A DNA stretch of 64,000 nt from Treponema sp. Its GTDB lineage: Bacteria > Spirochaetota > Spirochaetia > Treponematales > Treponemataceae. The translations under genes and the position numbers were made by a program. Numbering within the stretch: position 1 is the stretch's first letter; each line of letters opens with the position of its first letter. Below the pieces are notes generated by a model. That model was given only the letters and a program-made list of their open reading frames with translations, did not search any database and had not been told where the DNA came from. The stretch is from assembly GCA_017525605.1 (NCBI GenBank), contig JAFXSM010000042.1, positions 216,658 through 280,657 on the forward strand, read 5' to 3'. Shown piece after piece: positions 8,246 to 16,084 of the stretch.

Positions 8246-9424
8246 ATGGCTACAATTTACGAAAAAGCACTCACCAAACACGAAGAATGGAAAGGCAAGA
8301 TTTCAACTGAACTGAAAATGCCTTTGGAAACAAGGGATGATTTGTCTGTCGCATACACTCCCGGCGTTGCGGAACCTTGCAGGCAGATTCATAAAAATCC
8401 CGATGACGTGTACAAATATACATGGAAGGGAAACACGATTGCCGTTGTCTCTGACGGAACAGCCGTTCTCGGACTCGGGGACATTGGTCCTGCGGCGGGT
8501 CTTCCTGTAATGGAAGGAAAATGCGTCCTGTTCAAAAAGTTCGCCGGCGTTGACGCAGTTCCGCTCTGCATCGACACGAAAGACCCGCAAAAAATAATCG
8601 ACTTCTGCAAGCAGATTGCTCCTACATTCGGCGGAATCAACCTTGAGGACATCTCGGCACCTCGTTGCGTCGAAATCGAGCGGACTCTCATAAAAGAACT
8701 CGACATTCCAGTTTTCCACGATGACCAGCACGGAACTGCAATCGTCGTCACGGCGGCAATCATGAACGCGCTCAAGGTCGCTGGCAAAAAGCCGGAGGAC
8801 TGCACGCTCGTCGTTTCGGGAACTGGGGCGGCAGGTTCTTCAATCATCCGTATGCTTCACAAATTCGGAATCGGAAAAATCTACGGATTCAACATAAACG
8901 GAATAGTTATAAAGGAAGATTATGACAAATACGACTTTTTGACGAAGGAGCTTACCGAAATCACGAACCCTGACAACAAGCGCATGACGCTCAAGGAAGC
9001 GTTCGTTGGAGCGGACATTTTCGTCGGAGTTTCCGCGCCGAACCTTGTCAGCGAGGAAATGATAAAGTCGATGGCACCGAAATCGATTGTGTTCGCAATG
9101 GCAAACCCGGAGCCGGAAATCACTTACGAGAAGGCAAAGGCTGCCGGAGCATACATAATCGGAACTGGAAGGAGCGACTACCCGAACCAAATCAACAACA
9201 TCCTTGCGTTCCCAGGTCTTTTCCGAGGTGCGCTTGACTGCCGCGCGTCAAAGATAACCGAGGAGATGAAGATTGCTGCGAGCCGCGGACTTGCTTCTCT
9301 CGTCTCGGATTCGGAGCTTGGGCCGGACATGATTATTCCGTCTGCGTTCGACCCTCGCGTTTCAAAAGTTGTCGCACAGGCAGTTGCGGACGAAGCAAGA
9401 AAGGCAGGTCTTGCAAGAATATAA
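8246..9424 (+). CDS. malic enzyme, NAD(P)-dependent (short bacterial form)
   Basis: The protein (392 residues) oxidatively decarboxylates malate to pyruvate with reduction of NAD(P). It shows the short malic enzyme layout without the phosphotransacetylase-like extension of MaeB. SVAYTPGVAEPC and GNTIAVVSDGTAVLGLGDIGP start the malic domain, PVFHDDQHGTAIVV holds metal-binding acidic residues, and VVSGTGAAGSSI is the Rossmann dinucleotide loop. NPEPEI and YPNQINNILAFPGLFRGALD complete the signature. It is likely to link C4 and C3 metabolism and supply reducing power in an anaerobe. It may be translated from a leaderless message. A likely envelope protein follows after 3 bases, so the two may be co-transcribed. 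NADP versus NAD preference cannot be judged. Confidence 0.95.
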   Translation: MATIYEKALTKHEEWKGKISTELKMPLETRDDLSVAYTPGVAEPCRQIHKNPDDVYKYTWKGNTIAVVSDGTAVLGLGDIGPAAGLPVMEGKCVLFKKFAGVDAVPLCIDTKDPQKIIDFCKQIAPTFGGINLEDISAPRCVEIERTLIKELDIPVFHDDQHGTAIVVTAAIMNALKVAGKKPEDCTLVVSGTGAAGSSIIRMLHKFGIGKIYGFNINGIVIKEDYDKYDFLTKELTEITNPDNKRMTLKEAFVGADIFVGVSAPNLVSEEMIKSMAPKSIVFAMANPEPEITYEKAKAAGAYIIGTGRSDYPNQINNILAFPGLFRGALDCRASKITEEMKIAASRGLASLVSDSELGPDMIIPSAFDPRVSKVVAQAVADEARKAGLARI

Positions 9425-9427
9425 AAA

Positions 9428-10207
9428 ATGAGCCGGAAGATGTCTTTGATGATTTTTATTTTTCTCGTCACAATCTCTCTTCCGGTCTTTTCATTTACTA
9501 TAAGCTCAAGGTCAAATCTGCTTCACTGGACAATCGACTCGACTTCGGGGAGGCAGATTTTCAATCTTATGTCGAAGGAGAACGGAAAAAACGTGGAGTC
9601 GTCGTTCGTTCTTGAGACGAGCGGCCTTCTCTTCCATTCGTTCTTCAAAAATCGCCTGACTTCAAGAGCGTCGCTCGATTTCAGTTTTTCGCGGAAGCCT
9701 GATTTTCTCTGGAGCGAGCAGTCGAATTTCACCGACGCATACAACCAGAAAGCAATCAACGAGAACCTGAAAAGCGTGGAAGTCGAATATCAGTTCTATC
9801 TTCCGAAAATCGGAACGTGGTTCTTGTATTTCATGCCGTTCGCAGGTTTCTCTTTCGTAAACCTGATTGACGATTTGTTCTACGGAAGCCAGACCGACAA
9901 TTCGTTCACATACTGCAGCCCGTCGGCGGGAATCCAGTATTTCAGGCACGTCAACAGATATTTCTCGCACACCTATTACGCTTCCTACTCGCCGATGATA
10001 ATAATGGAGCACGCAAGGTATCAGCACACCGTCCACTACATGAACTACGGTGCGGAATTCACAGCGAACATATCTCCGTTCTCGCTGATTCTTTTCTTCA
10101 TCGTGCGGAAAGTTTTCGAGGACTTCGAGCAGGTCTTCATACTCGCGCACAAAGACTACACGATAAACGCAACGGAAATCGGATTCTCATTCAAGGTGGA
10201 TTTGTAG
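9428..10207 (+). CDS. exported protein, probable outer-membrane beta-barrel, function unknown
   Basis: The 259-residue protein starts with a signal peptide (hydrophobic residues 6-22, ending SLPVFSF). The remainder is rich in aromatic residues and alternates polar and non-polar positions (SVEVEYQFYLPKIGTWFLYFM, GIQYFRHVNRYFSHTYYASY), as in amphipathic beta strands of outer-membrane proteins. The chain ends in FSFKVDL. No family was recognised. It follows the malic enzyme stop by 3 bases, suggesting co-transcription, although a metabolic link is not obvious. Its stop codon is one base from the stop of the convergent radical SAM gene. Confidence 0.6.
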   Translation: MSRKMSLMIFIFLVTISLPVFSFTISSRSNLLHWTIDSTSGRQIFNLMSKENGKNVESSFVLETSGLLFHSFFKNRLTSRASLDFSFSRKPDFLWSEQSNFTDAYNQKAINENLKSVEVEYQFYLPKIGTWFLYFMPFAGFSFVNLIDDLFYGSQTDNSFTYCSPSAGIQYFRHVNRYFSHTYYASYSPMIIMEHARYQHTVHYMNYGAEFTANISPFSLILFFIVRKVFEDFEQVFILAHKDYTINATEIGFSFKVDL

Positions 10208-10208
10208 A

Positions 10209-12296
10209 CTACGGAATTACGCACAAGCCATTTCCACGGAAAATTTTTTCGGGTGCGTTTTTCTTTTCTTCGAAGTATTCGCCCATGTAGAACCAGGCGA
10301 TTTTGCCGTTGCCGAGGTCGAATTTTTCGCCGCCGAGCCAGATTTTTTTTGTGTCGTCGGAAGGGACTTTCTGGAATTCAAAGTTTCGTTTCGATTCGTA
10401 TTTTGAAATCAGCTTTTCGATGAAGTCTTTCGGGACTGTCGGTTTCGGGACTGGAAAGTCGAAGAATTTCTGAACCGGGACTTTCAAATCTTCGCCGTGC
10501 ATCCATCTGTCGAGGGAATAGTCGAGGAATCTTCCGTATTTCTCGGATTTTTTCTCGCCTTCAAAATGAAGCCCGTTCTTTGCAAAGAGCGGCAGATTTT
10601 CATTCAGAATCGGTTTCAGATCACTTATCTTTCCTTCTTTCCATTCCTTGAACGCCCTTGAATGCCGGGTCAGGACGAATTTGTGCCAGAAGCATGAGTC
10701 CAGAAGCCCGTTCTCGTAGAACTGCCTGAGAGTTTCCATTGAATTGATTAAGTCCTGCGGCTTTTCCCACCAGTAACCGTAAATCATGTACGCGTGGACG
10801 AGAATGCCGGCTTCCTTGAATGCGCAGCACGCGCCGACAATTGATTCGAGGTCTGTTCCCTTGTGGATTGCGGAAAGTCCGTTTCCTGTCGCGCTCTCAA
10901 GCCCAGCGGAGACTCCGATTAATCCGCCTGCAGAAAGGAAATCCGCAACGTCGCGCGTGAAATATTTTTCGAACCTCACGTTGCCCCACCAGGTGAGCGG
11001 AGAGCCGTGCGCGATGTTCTCTTTTGCGAATTCGACCATCATTGCAGGCGGCATTGCCTCGTCAACAAAATGAATGCCGAAAACGCCCTTCTCGTTCGCG
11101 GTTTTAAGAAGCCCCTCGTAAAGCTCGTGGATTTGCGTCGGGCAGTACGAGCAGACGTAATCGAGCGTCACGTCGCAGAACGCGCATTTGTGCCAGTAGC
11201 AGCCGTGCGCCATGTATGCCTTTATCCACGCGCCGTCCGACCAGAGCCTGTGCATCGGGTTCTTGTCGTCGATGAGCCTCGGATAGCGCAAAAAATCGAT
11301 GTCGGAAAAATCAGGAATGAGCGTCCGCGTGACGTTTCTCTCGTATTCTTCAGAATCTCTGTCGCTTTCAATCAGATCCGAAACTTTGCCGCCAGAGAAC
11401 GTGCGCATTTTGAAAAGACGCTCTGATTTTTCAATCAGCTGCTTGTACCCAGCGTAGCCCCTGTCAAAGCTCAAAGCGTCGCAGTATTTTTTGAGCGATT
11501 GTTCAGTTGTCTCACGAAGCTCCGTGTTGATGAATCCTCCGCCGAGCGAGACAAAAACTTCGTCTCCGTATTTTTCCTTGAAGAACCGGCCTGTCGCGAG
11601 GGCAGCCGCAAATGTTCCTGCAAACGGAACTGAAATCAGTACGAAATCGGCTTTCGTCGCGAATTTTTCGAGAACCGGAACGTAGAATTCTTTCAGGACA
11701 GGAGAATCCGCGCCTTTCGCGATTTCGTCAAAAGTTGATTCGCTCACGGTCAAGGATTCCGCATAGCGCACCAAGCTGAAATTCTTGTCCAGCACCGCCG
11801 CGATGAAATCCGCCAAATCTGCAAGCGCGAGGCTCGCAAGGCTTCGTGCGTCGTCCGTGGACAAATCGTGGTCAAGATTTTCAAGAAACGTTTCCATTCT
11901 GCTTCCGCGCGGAACGTGCGCTCCGAAAACGAACCTGTGCGCGTTCTCGAATCCGCTTTTGTCCGGCCGCAGAACAGCAACGATGTCGTCTATCCATTCT
12001 GTCCAAAGTTTCTGTGTGGAAACGTACCGCCGTAAGTTGAACGCAGTCGCTTCGTCTCCGTTCCGTTCCGCTTCCGCCGCTTTTTTCAGTGCTTTTTCCG
12101 AACAGAGAGAAAAGAGTTTTGTAAGACCGGCTTTCGAGAAAATCGCATAGAAAAGCTCGATGCTCAAGTCGAGCCACTTCACGCTTTGGATTTTTTCGCT
12201 GAATTCTCTTCTTTTAAAAAATGCGGAAAGATACGCGCCGCTCGGATACGCCGTGTTGAGCTGCACGATTGGTGGTTGGATAATCAAGACATTCAT
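10209..12296 (-). CDS. B12-binding-domain radical SAM protein
   Basis: The 695-residue protein begins MNVLIIQPPIVQLNTAYPSG, a typical start of a cobalamin-binding-type N-terminal domain, and contains a second Rossmann-like stretch (ADFVLISVPFAGTFAAAL, then VSLGGGF) near residues 216-254. The radical SAM core follows, with an iron-sulfur motif at Cys366, Cys371 and Cys374 (HGCYWHKCAFCD, spacing CX4CX2C). GLESATGNG and the GSPLTWWGNVRFE strand fit the SAM-binding barrel. Relatives carry out methylations or other radical rearrangements on varied substrates; none can be named here. It is a lone gene, flanked upstream by a repeat pair and converging on the exported protein. Confidence 0.85.
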   Translation of the reverse strand: MNVLIIQPPIVQLNTAYPSGAYLSAFFKRREFSEKIQSVKWLDLSIELFYAIFSKAGLTKLFSLCSEKALKKAAEAERNGDEATAFNLRRYVSTQKLWTEWIDDIVAVLRPDKSGFENAHRFVFGAHVPRGSRMETFLENLDHDLSTDDARSLASLALADLADFIAAVLDKNFSLVRYAESLTVSESTFDEIAKGADSPVLKEFYVPVLEKFATKADFVLISVPFAGTFAAALATGRFFKEKYGDEVFVSLGGGFINTELRETTEQSLKKYCDALSFDRGYAGYKQLIEKSERLFKMRTFSGGKVSDLIESDRDSEEYERNVTRTLIPDFSDIDFLRYPRLIDDKNPMHRLWSDGAWIKAYMAHGCYWHKCAFCDVTLDYVCSYCPTQIHELYEGLLKTANEKGVFGIHFVDEAMPPAMMVEFAKENIAHGSPLTWWGNVRFEKYFTRDVADFLSAGGLIGVSAGLESATGNGLSAIHKGTDLESIVGACCAFKEAGILVHAYMIYGYWWEKPQDLINSMETLRQFYENGLLDSCFWHKFVLTRHSRAFKEWKEGKISDLKPILNENLPLFAKNGLHFEGEKKSEKYGRFLDYSLDRWMHGEDLKVPVQKFFDFPVPKPTVPKDFIEKLISKYESKRNFEFQKVPSDDTKKIWLGGEKFDLGNGKIAWFYMGEYFEEKKNAPEKIFRGNGLCVIP

Positions 12297-12384
12297 GCAA
12301 AGATTCTAGCAGTTTTTTTGATTATGGTTGTGGGGGAAGAATTTTTGAATAGCGAAAATATAGCGACGTTCGTCCCCCCATGTA

Positions 12385-12460
12385 GGTACGGCGCAGCCGT
12401 GCCGTTCCCGCTTGCCTCCACTACGCAATTGCTTAGGACACATCCGCACCCCGGCAAGCG
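12385..12460. repeat. intergenic repeat, copy 1 (about 76 bases)
   Basis: The element begins GGTACGGCGCAGCCGTGCCG, itself an inverted repeat, and continues with CGCTTGCCTCCACT, TTAGGAC and an ending CCGGCAAGCG that can pair with the CGCTTGCC near its middle. The second copy starts 91 bases further on. It lies between the radical SAM and SUMF1 genes, where no coding function is apparent. Confidence 0.75.
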
Positions 12461-12475
12461 ACGTCCACTCGGAGA

Positions 12476-12551
12476 GGTACGCGCTTCGCGCGTGCCGTGA
12501 CCGCTTGCATCCACTGTACAAAGATTAGGACTCATTCTCACCTGGCAAGCG
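12476..12551. repeat. intergenic repeat, copy 2 (about 76 bases), overlapping the SUMF1 gene end
   Basis: This copy aligns with the first over its full length: GGTACGCGCTTCGCGCGTGC replaces the first hairpin with a compensated stem, then CGCTTGCATCCACT, TTAGGACTCAT and CCTGGCAAGCG follow. The last 14 bases contain the stop codon and final codons of the SUMF1 protein at 12538. Confidence 0.75.
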
Positions 12552-14193
12552 CCGCCACCCTAATCCCCAGACAGTCGAATCTCTGGTTCGGGCTTCTGAT
12601 GTAGATGTCGGAGATTTTGCAGAAGCGTTCGTCGTAGCTCCACGAGCCGCCTTTCGCAATCCGTTTTGATGAATCTTTCTTGTGAACGTCGAAGCACCAT
12701 TCCCAGACGTTGCCCGTCATGTCAAAAAGCCCGAGCGAATTCGGCTCTTTCTTGCCGGACTCCCGAGTTTTGAATGCGTTCTTCTTGTACCAAGCGATTT
12801 CGGCGATTTTCTCTTTGTTGCGACCGCTGTAAGCAAATTCCTCGTGCGCTTCACCACCGTGCGCGGCGTACATCCATTCCTCCTCGGTCGGGAGCCTGTA
12901 GCCGTCGCCGCCGCCAACTTCAATCTCGCCGAAGAGAGTGTTTCCCGCACCCGGAACGTAATGCCACTCGTCGCAATCGGTTTTTCCGTCAACTGAATAT
13001 ACAGGCTGTTTCCCGCAGATTTCGCTCAGGCGGTTGCAGAACACAATCGCGTCGAAAAAGCTGACAGTCTCAACAGGTTTGTCCAGATTCAAAAAATTGC
13101 TCGGATTCTTTCGCATAACGTCTTTGTAAAGCCGCTGCGTGACTTCCGTTTTTCCAATTTCGAACGAGCCGATTGTGCCGTCGCCCTGAACTCTCACCAT
13201 CATTTCGGAAGCGATGATTCTCGCCTCTTCCTCGTCGATTACGTGTTTTTCCTCGTGGAAAGTTTCATACGGATTTTCGAACCTGACAGAAGAAACTGAA
13301 AATGATTTTGACGGAAGATTTTCCGCCCATTCCCTAGAGTAAGAAGAAACGTGCTCAGGTTCGCCATAGCGCAGCAGAAGTTCCGTCGGCGCGTAGATTA
13401 TTTTCCCGTCCTCGATTGCTTTGTCCGCAAGAGCGACTTTTTCCGCATCAATCTTCTCAAAAATCACGTCGCTCGTCCCGATGATTTTCTTTCCGCTCGA
13501 AAACAATGTGTGTCCGCTCGAATCTTTCACGTCAAACGAAATGTCCAGAAAGTCACAGCCGTTTATCTGCGCGACCGACGCAATTTTCTTCCCAATGTAC
13601 GAAACAAGGCACGCGTCGGCGGAATCCGATTCTGATTCGAACGAATAGACTGACTCCAAAGGCCAGTTCCGCGGAATGTCGGTCCAGTCGCTTTTTCTTG
13701 CAACTCGCAGCCCCGATTTGACGATTGAAAGAATCTCGTTGTACTTGAGCGTGAAGTCGCTCGAAATCGAAACGCTGTATTTTGCGGTCTCGCGGATTTC
13801 CTCCTGAATAATCGTCCTGGTCGTCTCTCCGTTGTATTCCTCCGGGTCAACCGAAATCGTGAACGGAACTTTGACGACCTCCGTTCCCATATACTTCCGC
13901 AGATTTGAGAATGTGATTTTCTTCGGGCAATTCGACGACCAGTAGCTTTCAAAATCTTTCAGAATCGAAATCCACGCTGAATGAAGCTCCTCATCGGAAA
14001 CTTCCGAAAGCCCAGGTTTTCCTGCTTTCAGTGCCTTTGCAATCTCGCTGTACCTTTCGAAAGAACTGCGCGATGATAATGTAGGATTCGCCTCAACCGC
14101 GTCCCAGCAGTTTCCGAGTTCCGAAACCCAATTCTCCGAAAACAAAGGAACGGCACAAAGAGCGAACAATGCAGCAACAAAAACTTTTTTCAT
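12538..14193 (-). CDS. secreted protein with C-terminal SUMF1 (formylglycine-generating-enzyme-like) domain
   Basis: The 551-residue product has a signal peptide (MKKVFVAALFALCAVPLFSE). Residues 20 to about 345 form an unrecognised beta-rich region with scattered conserved aromatic residues. The C-terminal 200 residues are a SUMF1 domain: FEIGKTEVTQRLYKDVM, PVETVSFFDAIVFCNRLSE, YRLPTEEEWMYAAHGG, NSLGLFDMTGNVWEWCFD and KGGSWSYDERFCKI. In this family such domains often bind rather than oxidise protein ligands, and the two catalytic cysteines of true sulfatase activators are not evident. A start at 14193 is preferred because GGGAG precedes it; an upstream ATG at 14217 gives a poorer signal peptide. 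The stop lies inside a repeat copy. Confidence 0.85.
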   Translation of the reverse strand: MKKVFVAALFALCAVPLFSENWVSELGNCWDAVEANPTLSSRSSFERYSEIAKALKAGKPGLSEVSDEELHSAWISILKDFESYWSSNCPKKITFSNLRKYMGTEVVKVPFTISVDPEEYNGETTRTIIQEEIRETAKYSVSISSDFTLKYNEILSIVKSGLRVARKSDWTDIPRNWPLESVYSFESESDSADACLVSYIGKKIASVAQINGCDFLDISFDVKDSSGHTLFSSGKKIIGTSDVIFEKIDAEKVALADKAIEDGKIIYAPTELLLRYGEPEHVSSYSREWAENLPSKSFSVSSVRFENPYETFHEEKHVIDEEEARIIASEMMVRVQGDGTIGSFEIGKTEVTQRLYKDVMRKNPSNFLNLDKPVETVSFFDAIVFCNRLSEICGKQPVYSVDGKTDCDEWHYVPGAGNTLFGEIEVGGGDGYRLPTEEEWMYAAHGGEAHEEFAYSGRNKEKIAEIAWYKKNAFKTRESGKKEPNSLGLFDMTGNVWEWCFDVHKKDSSKRIAKGGSWSYDERFCKISDIYIRSPNQRFDCLGIRVAALAR

Positions 14194-14371
14194 ATTTTTC
14201 TCCCACCAAAATTTCATTCTATTTTATATTAAATCAGGAGAAATCTGAAAGAACCCGCGGTTGCTAAAATTGTACACGGATTCGGAATTGCGCTGTTCTG
14301 CAATAAGCTGAACTTAAAATTTTTCCCTCACCCAAATCGTAATTTTCCCCTTTTTATGCTAGAGTGCAGTT

Positions 14372-15571
14372 ATGATAAAGATATCTGTCAGAAATTTTGG
14401 TCCGATAACAACCGGATATACTGATGATGATTTTTTGGATATTTCAAAGCTGACTGTGTTCATCGGAAATCAGGGCACCGGAAAAAGCACTCTTGCAAAG
14501 CTGTTTTCAACTTTTTCATGGATAGAGAAGAAGCTTTTCATCGAGCAGAGCAGCGAAGTTTCAATTCCGACCGGCACTTTCATCGAGCGTCTGAAATTTC
14601 ATAAAATCGACAAGTATCTATCACGCGATTCCGAAATCGAATATAGAGGCGAATTTGCAATAATACGGTATGAAAACGGAGACATTTCTGGAGAAATAAC
14701 CGATTCAGATTCCTATATCCGACCAAAAATTCAGTATATTCCTGCTGAAAGAAACTTGGTCAGCGTTGTCGATAAATATGGTCAGATGCCTTATCTCTCG
14801 GATTCGCTGCAGGATTTTCTTTATACATACGACGTTGCTGTTCAGAGCGAGTATATTCAAAACCTGCTGTTGCCCATCAATGAGCTGAAAATAAAATACA
14901 ACAGGCAGAATCACAAGGTGGAGCTTTTCAACAATGACTATTCGTTTTTCCTTGACGAGGCGTCAAGCGGACTGCAATCATTCGTGCCGCTGTTCATCGT
15001 CCAGAAATTTCTGACAAGCGAATTGTCACAGGTTAACAATCGGATTGTGTTCAAGAATATTGACGAGAGAAAGCGGCTGGAAGCGTTGTTCAAGAAGAAC
15101 CTGGGGTTCATGCCGACTTCCGATGCTGAACTTGCGCAATATGTGAAGGAGAATGCGCATACTCTTCTCAATTCATGTCTCGTATCGATTTTGGAGGAGC
15201 CCGAGCAGAATTTATTTCCGATTTCCCAGAAGAGCGTGATTTTTGACATGCTTTCGAATCTCAATTCTTGCGACAATAACAGGATGCTCATAACGACCCA
15301 TAGCCCCTACTTTCTGCCCTACATAAATGCCGCCATAAAAGCAAATGAAGTAGCAGAAAAAAATCCGAATGCAAAGGAAAAAATCGGAAAAGTCATTCCT
15401 GCACAAAGTCTGATAAATTCTGATTCCGTCCGCGTGTACGAATTTGAGGGCGGCGCAATAAAACCGCTTGAGAAAGTCAGGAACATATCGTCGGACGACA
15501 ATCTGCTGAATCACGAGCTGGAAGAGACGAACGAATTGTTCAGAAACATCCTAAGGGCAGGCATATCATGA
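14372..15571 (+). CDS. AAA/ABC-type ATPase of a two-gene ATPase-nuclease cassette
   Basis: This 399-residue protein starts MIKISVRNFGPI, like many OLD/SMC-type AAA_15/AAA_21 ATPases. Walker A is GNQGTGKST (residues 32-40), an ABC-signature-like DEASSGLQS lies at 195-203, Walker B with catalytic Glu is EEPEQNLFP (275-283), and an H-loop LITTHSPY is at 307-314. The conserved IPAERN stretch (123-128) also matches this group. There is no room for a long coiled coil, so it is a compact ATPase. Partner proteins of such ATPases are commonly effector nucleases; here the following gene overlaps by four bases (ATGA), which supports stoichiometric production. The cassette appears richer in A and T than its neighbours (impression, not computed). 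The role is unproven; defence against phage is the main hypothesis. Confidence 0.8.
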   Translation: MIKISVRNFGPITTGYTDDDFLDISKLTVFIGNQGTGKSTLAKLFSTFSWIEKKLFIEQSSEVSIPTGTFIERLKFHKIDKYLSRDSEIEYRGEFAIIRYENGDISGEITDSDSYIRPKIQYIPAERNLVSVVDKYGQMPYLSDSLQDFLYTYDVAVQSEYIQNLLLPINELKIKYNRQNHKVELFNNDYSFFLDEASSGLQSFVPLFIVQKFLTSELSQVNNRIVFKNIDERKRLEALFKKNLGFMPTSDAELAQYVKENAHTLLNSCLVSILEEPEQNLFPISQKSVIFDMLSNLNSCDNNRMLITTHSPYFLPYINAAIKANEVAEKNPNAKEKIGKVIPAQSLINSDSVRVYEFEGGAIKPLEKVRNISSDDNLLNHELEETNELFRNILRAGIS

Positions 15572-16074
15572 AGGATTTTTTCTCAGAGGAAAGCTGCACC
15601 GAGCAGGCCGTAAATCATGAAAACTTCGGCTTGATTGATATTCAGGACTCAAAAATGCCGTCTTTTTCGTCAGCCGAAGAGAAATATGAATGGACAGCGG
15701 CCGTTCTGAACAAAAAACGAAGGCTGATTCAATATACCGGAATTGACTACAACGAATACTTCAAGGATTTGTTCAAAAGCGATAAAAAATGCGACGGAAT
15801 GCTTTACTACAAGGATGAGCCGCACGAAGCCGTCATCTTTGTCGAACTGAAATCAGGTCTCAATACAACAAAGTGGATTTACAAGGCAAAACAGCAGCTG
15901 ATGAGTACCGTCGAAAAATTCAAAAATTGTCATGACATATCTGTTTTTGAAAGACGAGAAGCTTATGCAGCAAACAGTTTTGATTCCTGCACAGCAACTG
16001 TCCGACAAAACGATATAGAAGATTTTTTTGAGCTTGGTTTTGATTTTTATGTAAAATCAGAAATCAATATGTGA
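15568..16074 (+). CDS. small protein with PD-(D/E)XK nuclease-like motif, partner of the ATPase
   Basis: The 168-residue protein was not recognised as a named family. A KKCDGMLYY segment (Asp76) is followed by a strand VIFVELKSG (Glu93, Lys95) and a helix KAKQQL with Gln109 and Gln110. This order of Asp, then Glu-x-Lys, then a helix with Gln is the layout of PD-(D/E)XK nucleases. Residues 39-70, SEEKYEWTAAVLNKK-like, are helical and basic, which would suit nucleic-acid contact. The ATG overlaps the ATPase stop codon (ATGA), so translation is coupled. No membrane segment or signal peptide is present. A DNA- or RNA-cleaving effector is inferred; an inactive nuclease fold used for binding remains possible. 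Confidence 0.65.
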   Translation: MKDFFSEESCTEQAVNHENFGLIDIQDSKMPSFSSAEEKYEWTAAVLNKKRRLIQYTGIDYNEYFKDLFKSDKKCDGMLYYKDEPHEAVIFVELKSGLNTTKWIYKAKQQLMSTVEKFKNCHDISVFERREAYAANSFDSCTATVRQNDIEDFFELGFDFYVKSEINM

Positions 16075-16084
16075 CCACTTCCCC

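Noticed and set aside
12293..12541. An 82-codon minus-strand frame covering the repeat pair
   Set aside because: It is created by the two repeat copies, has a Gly/Thr-rich repeat-like translation and no ribosome binding site.
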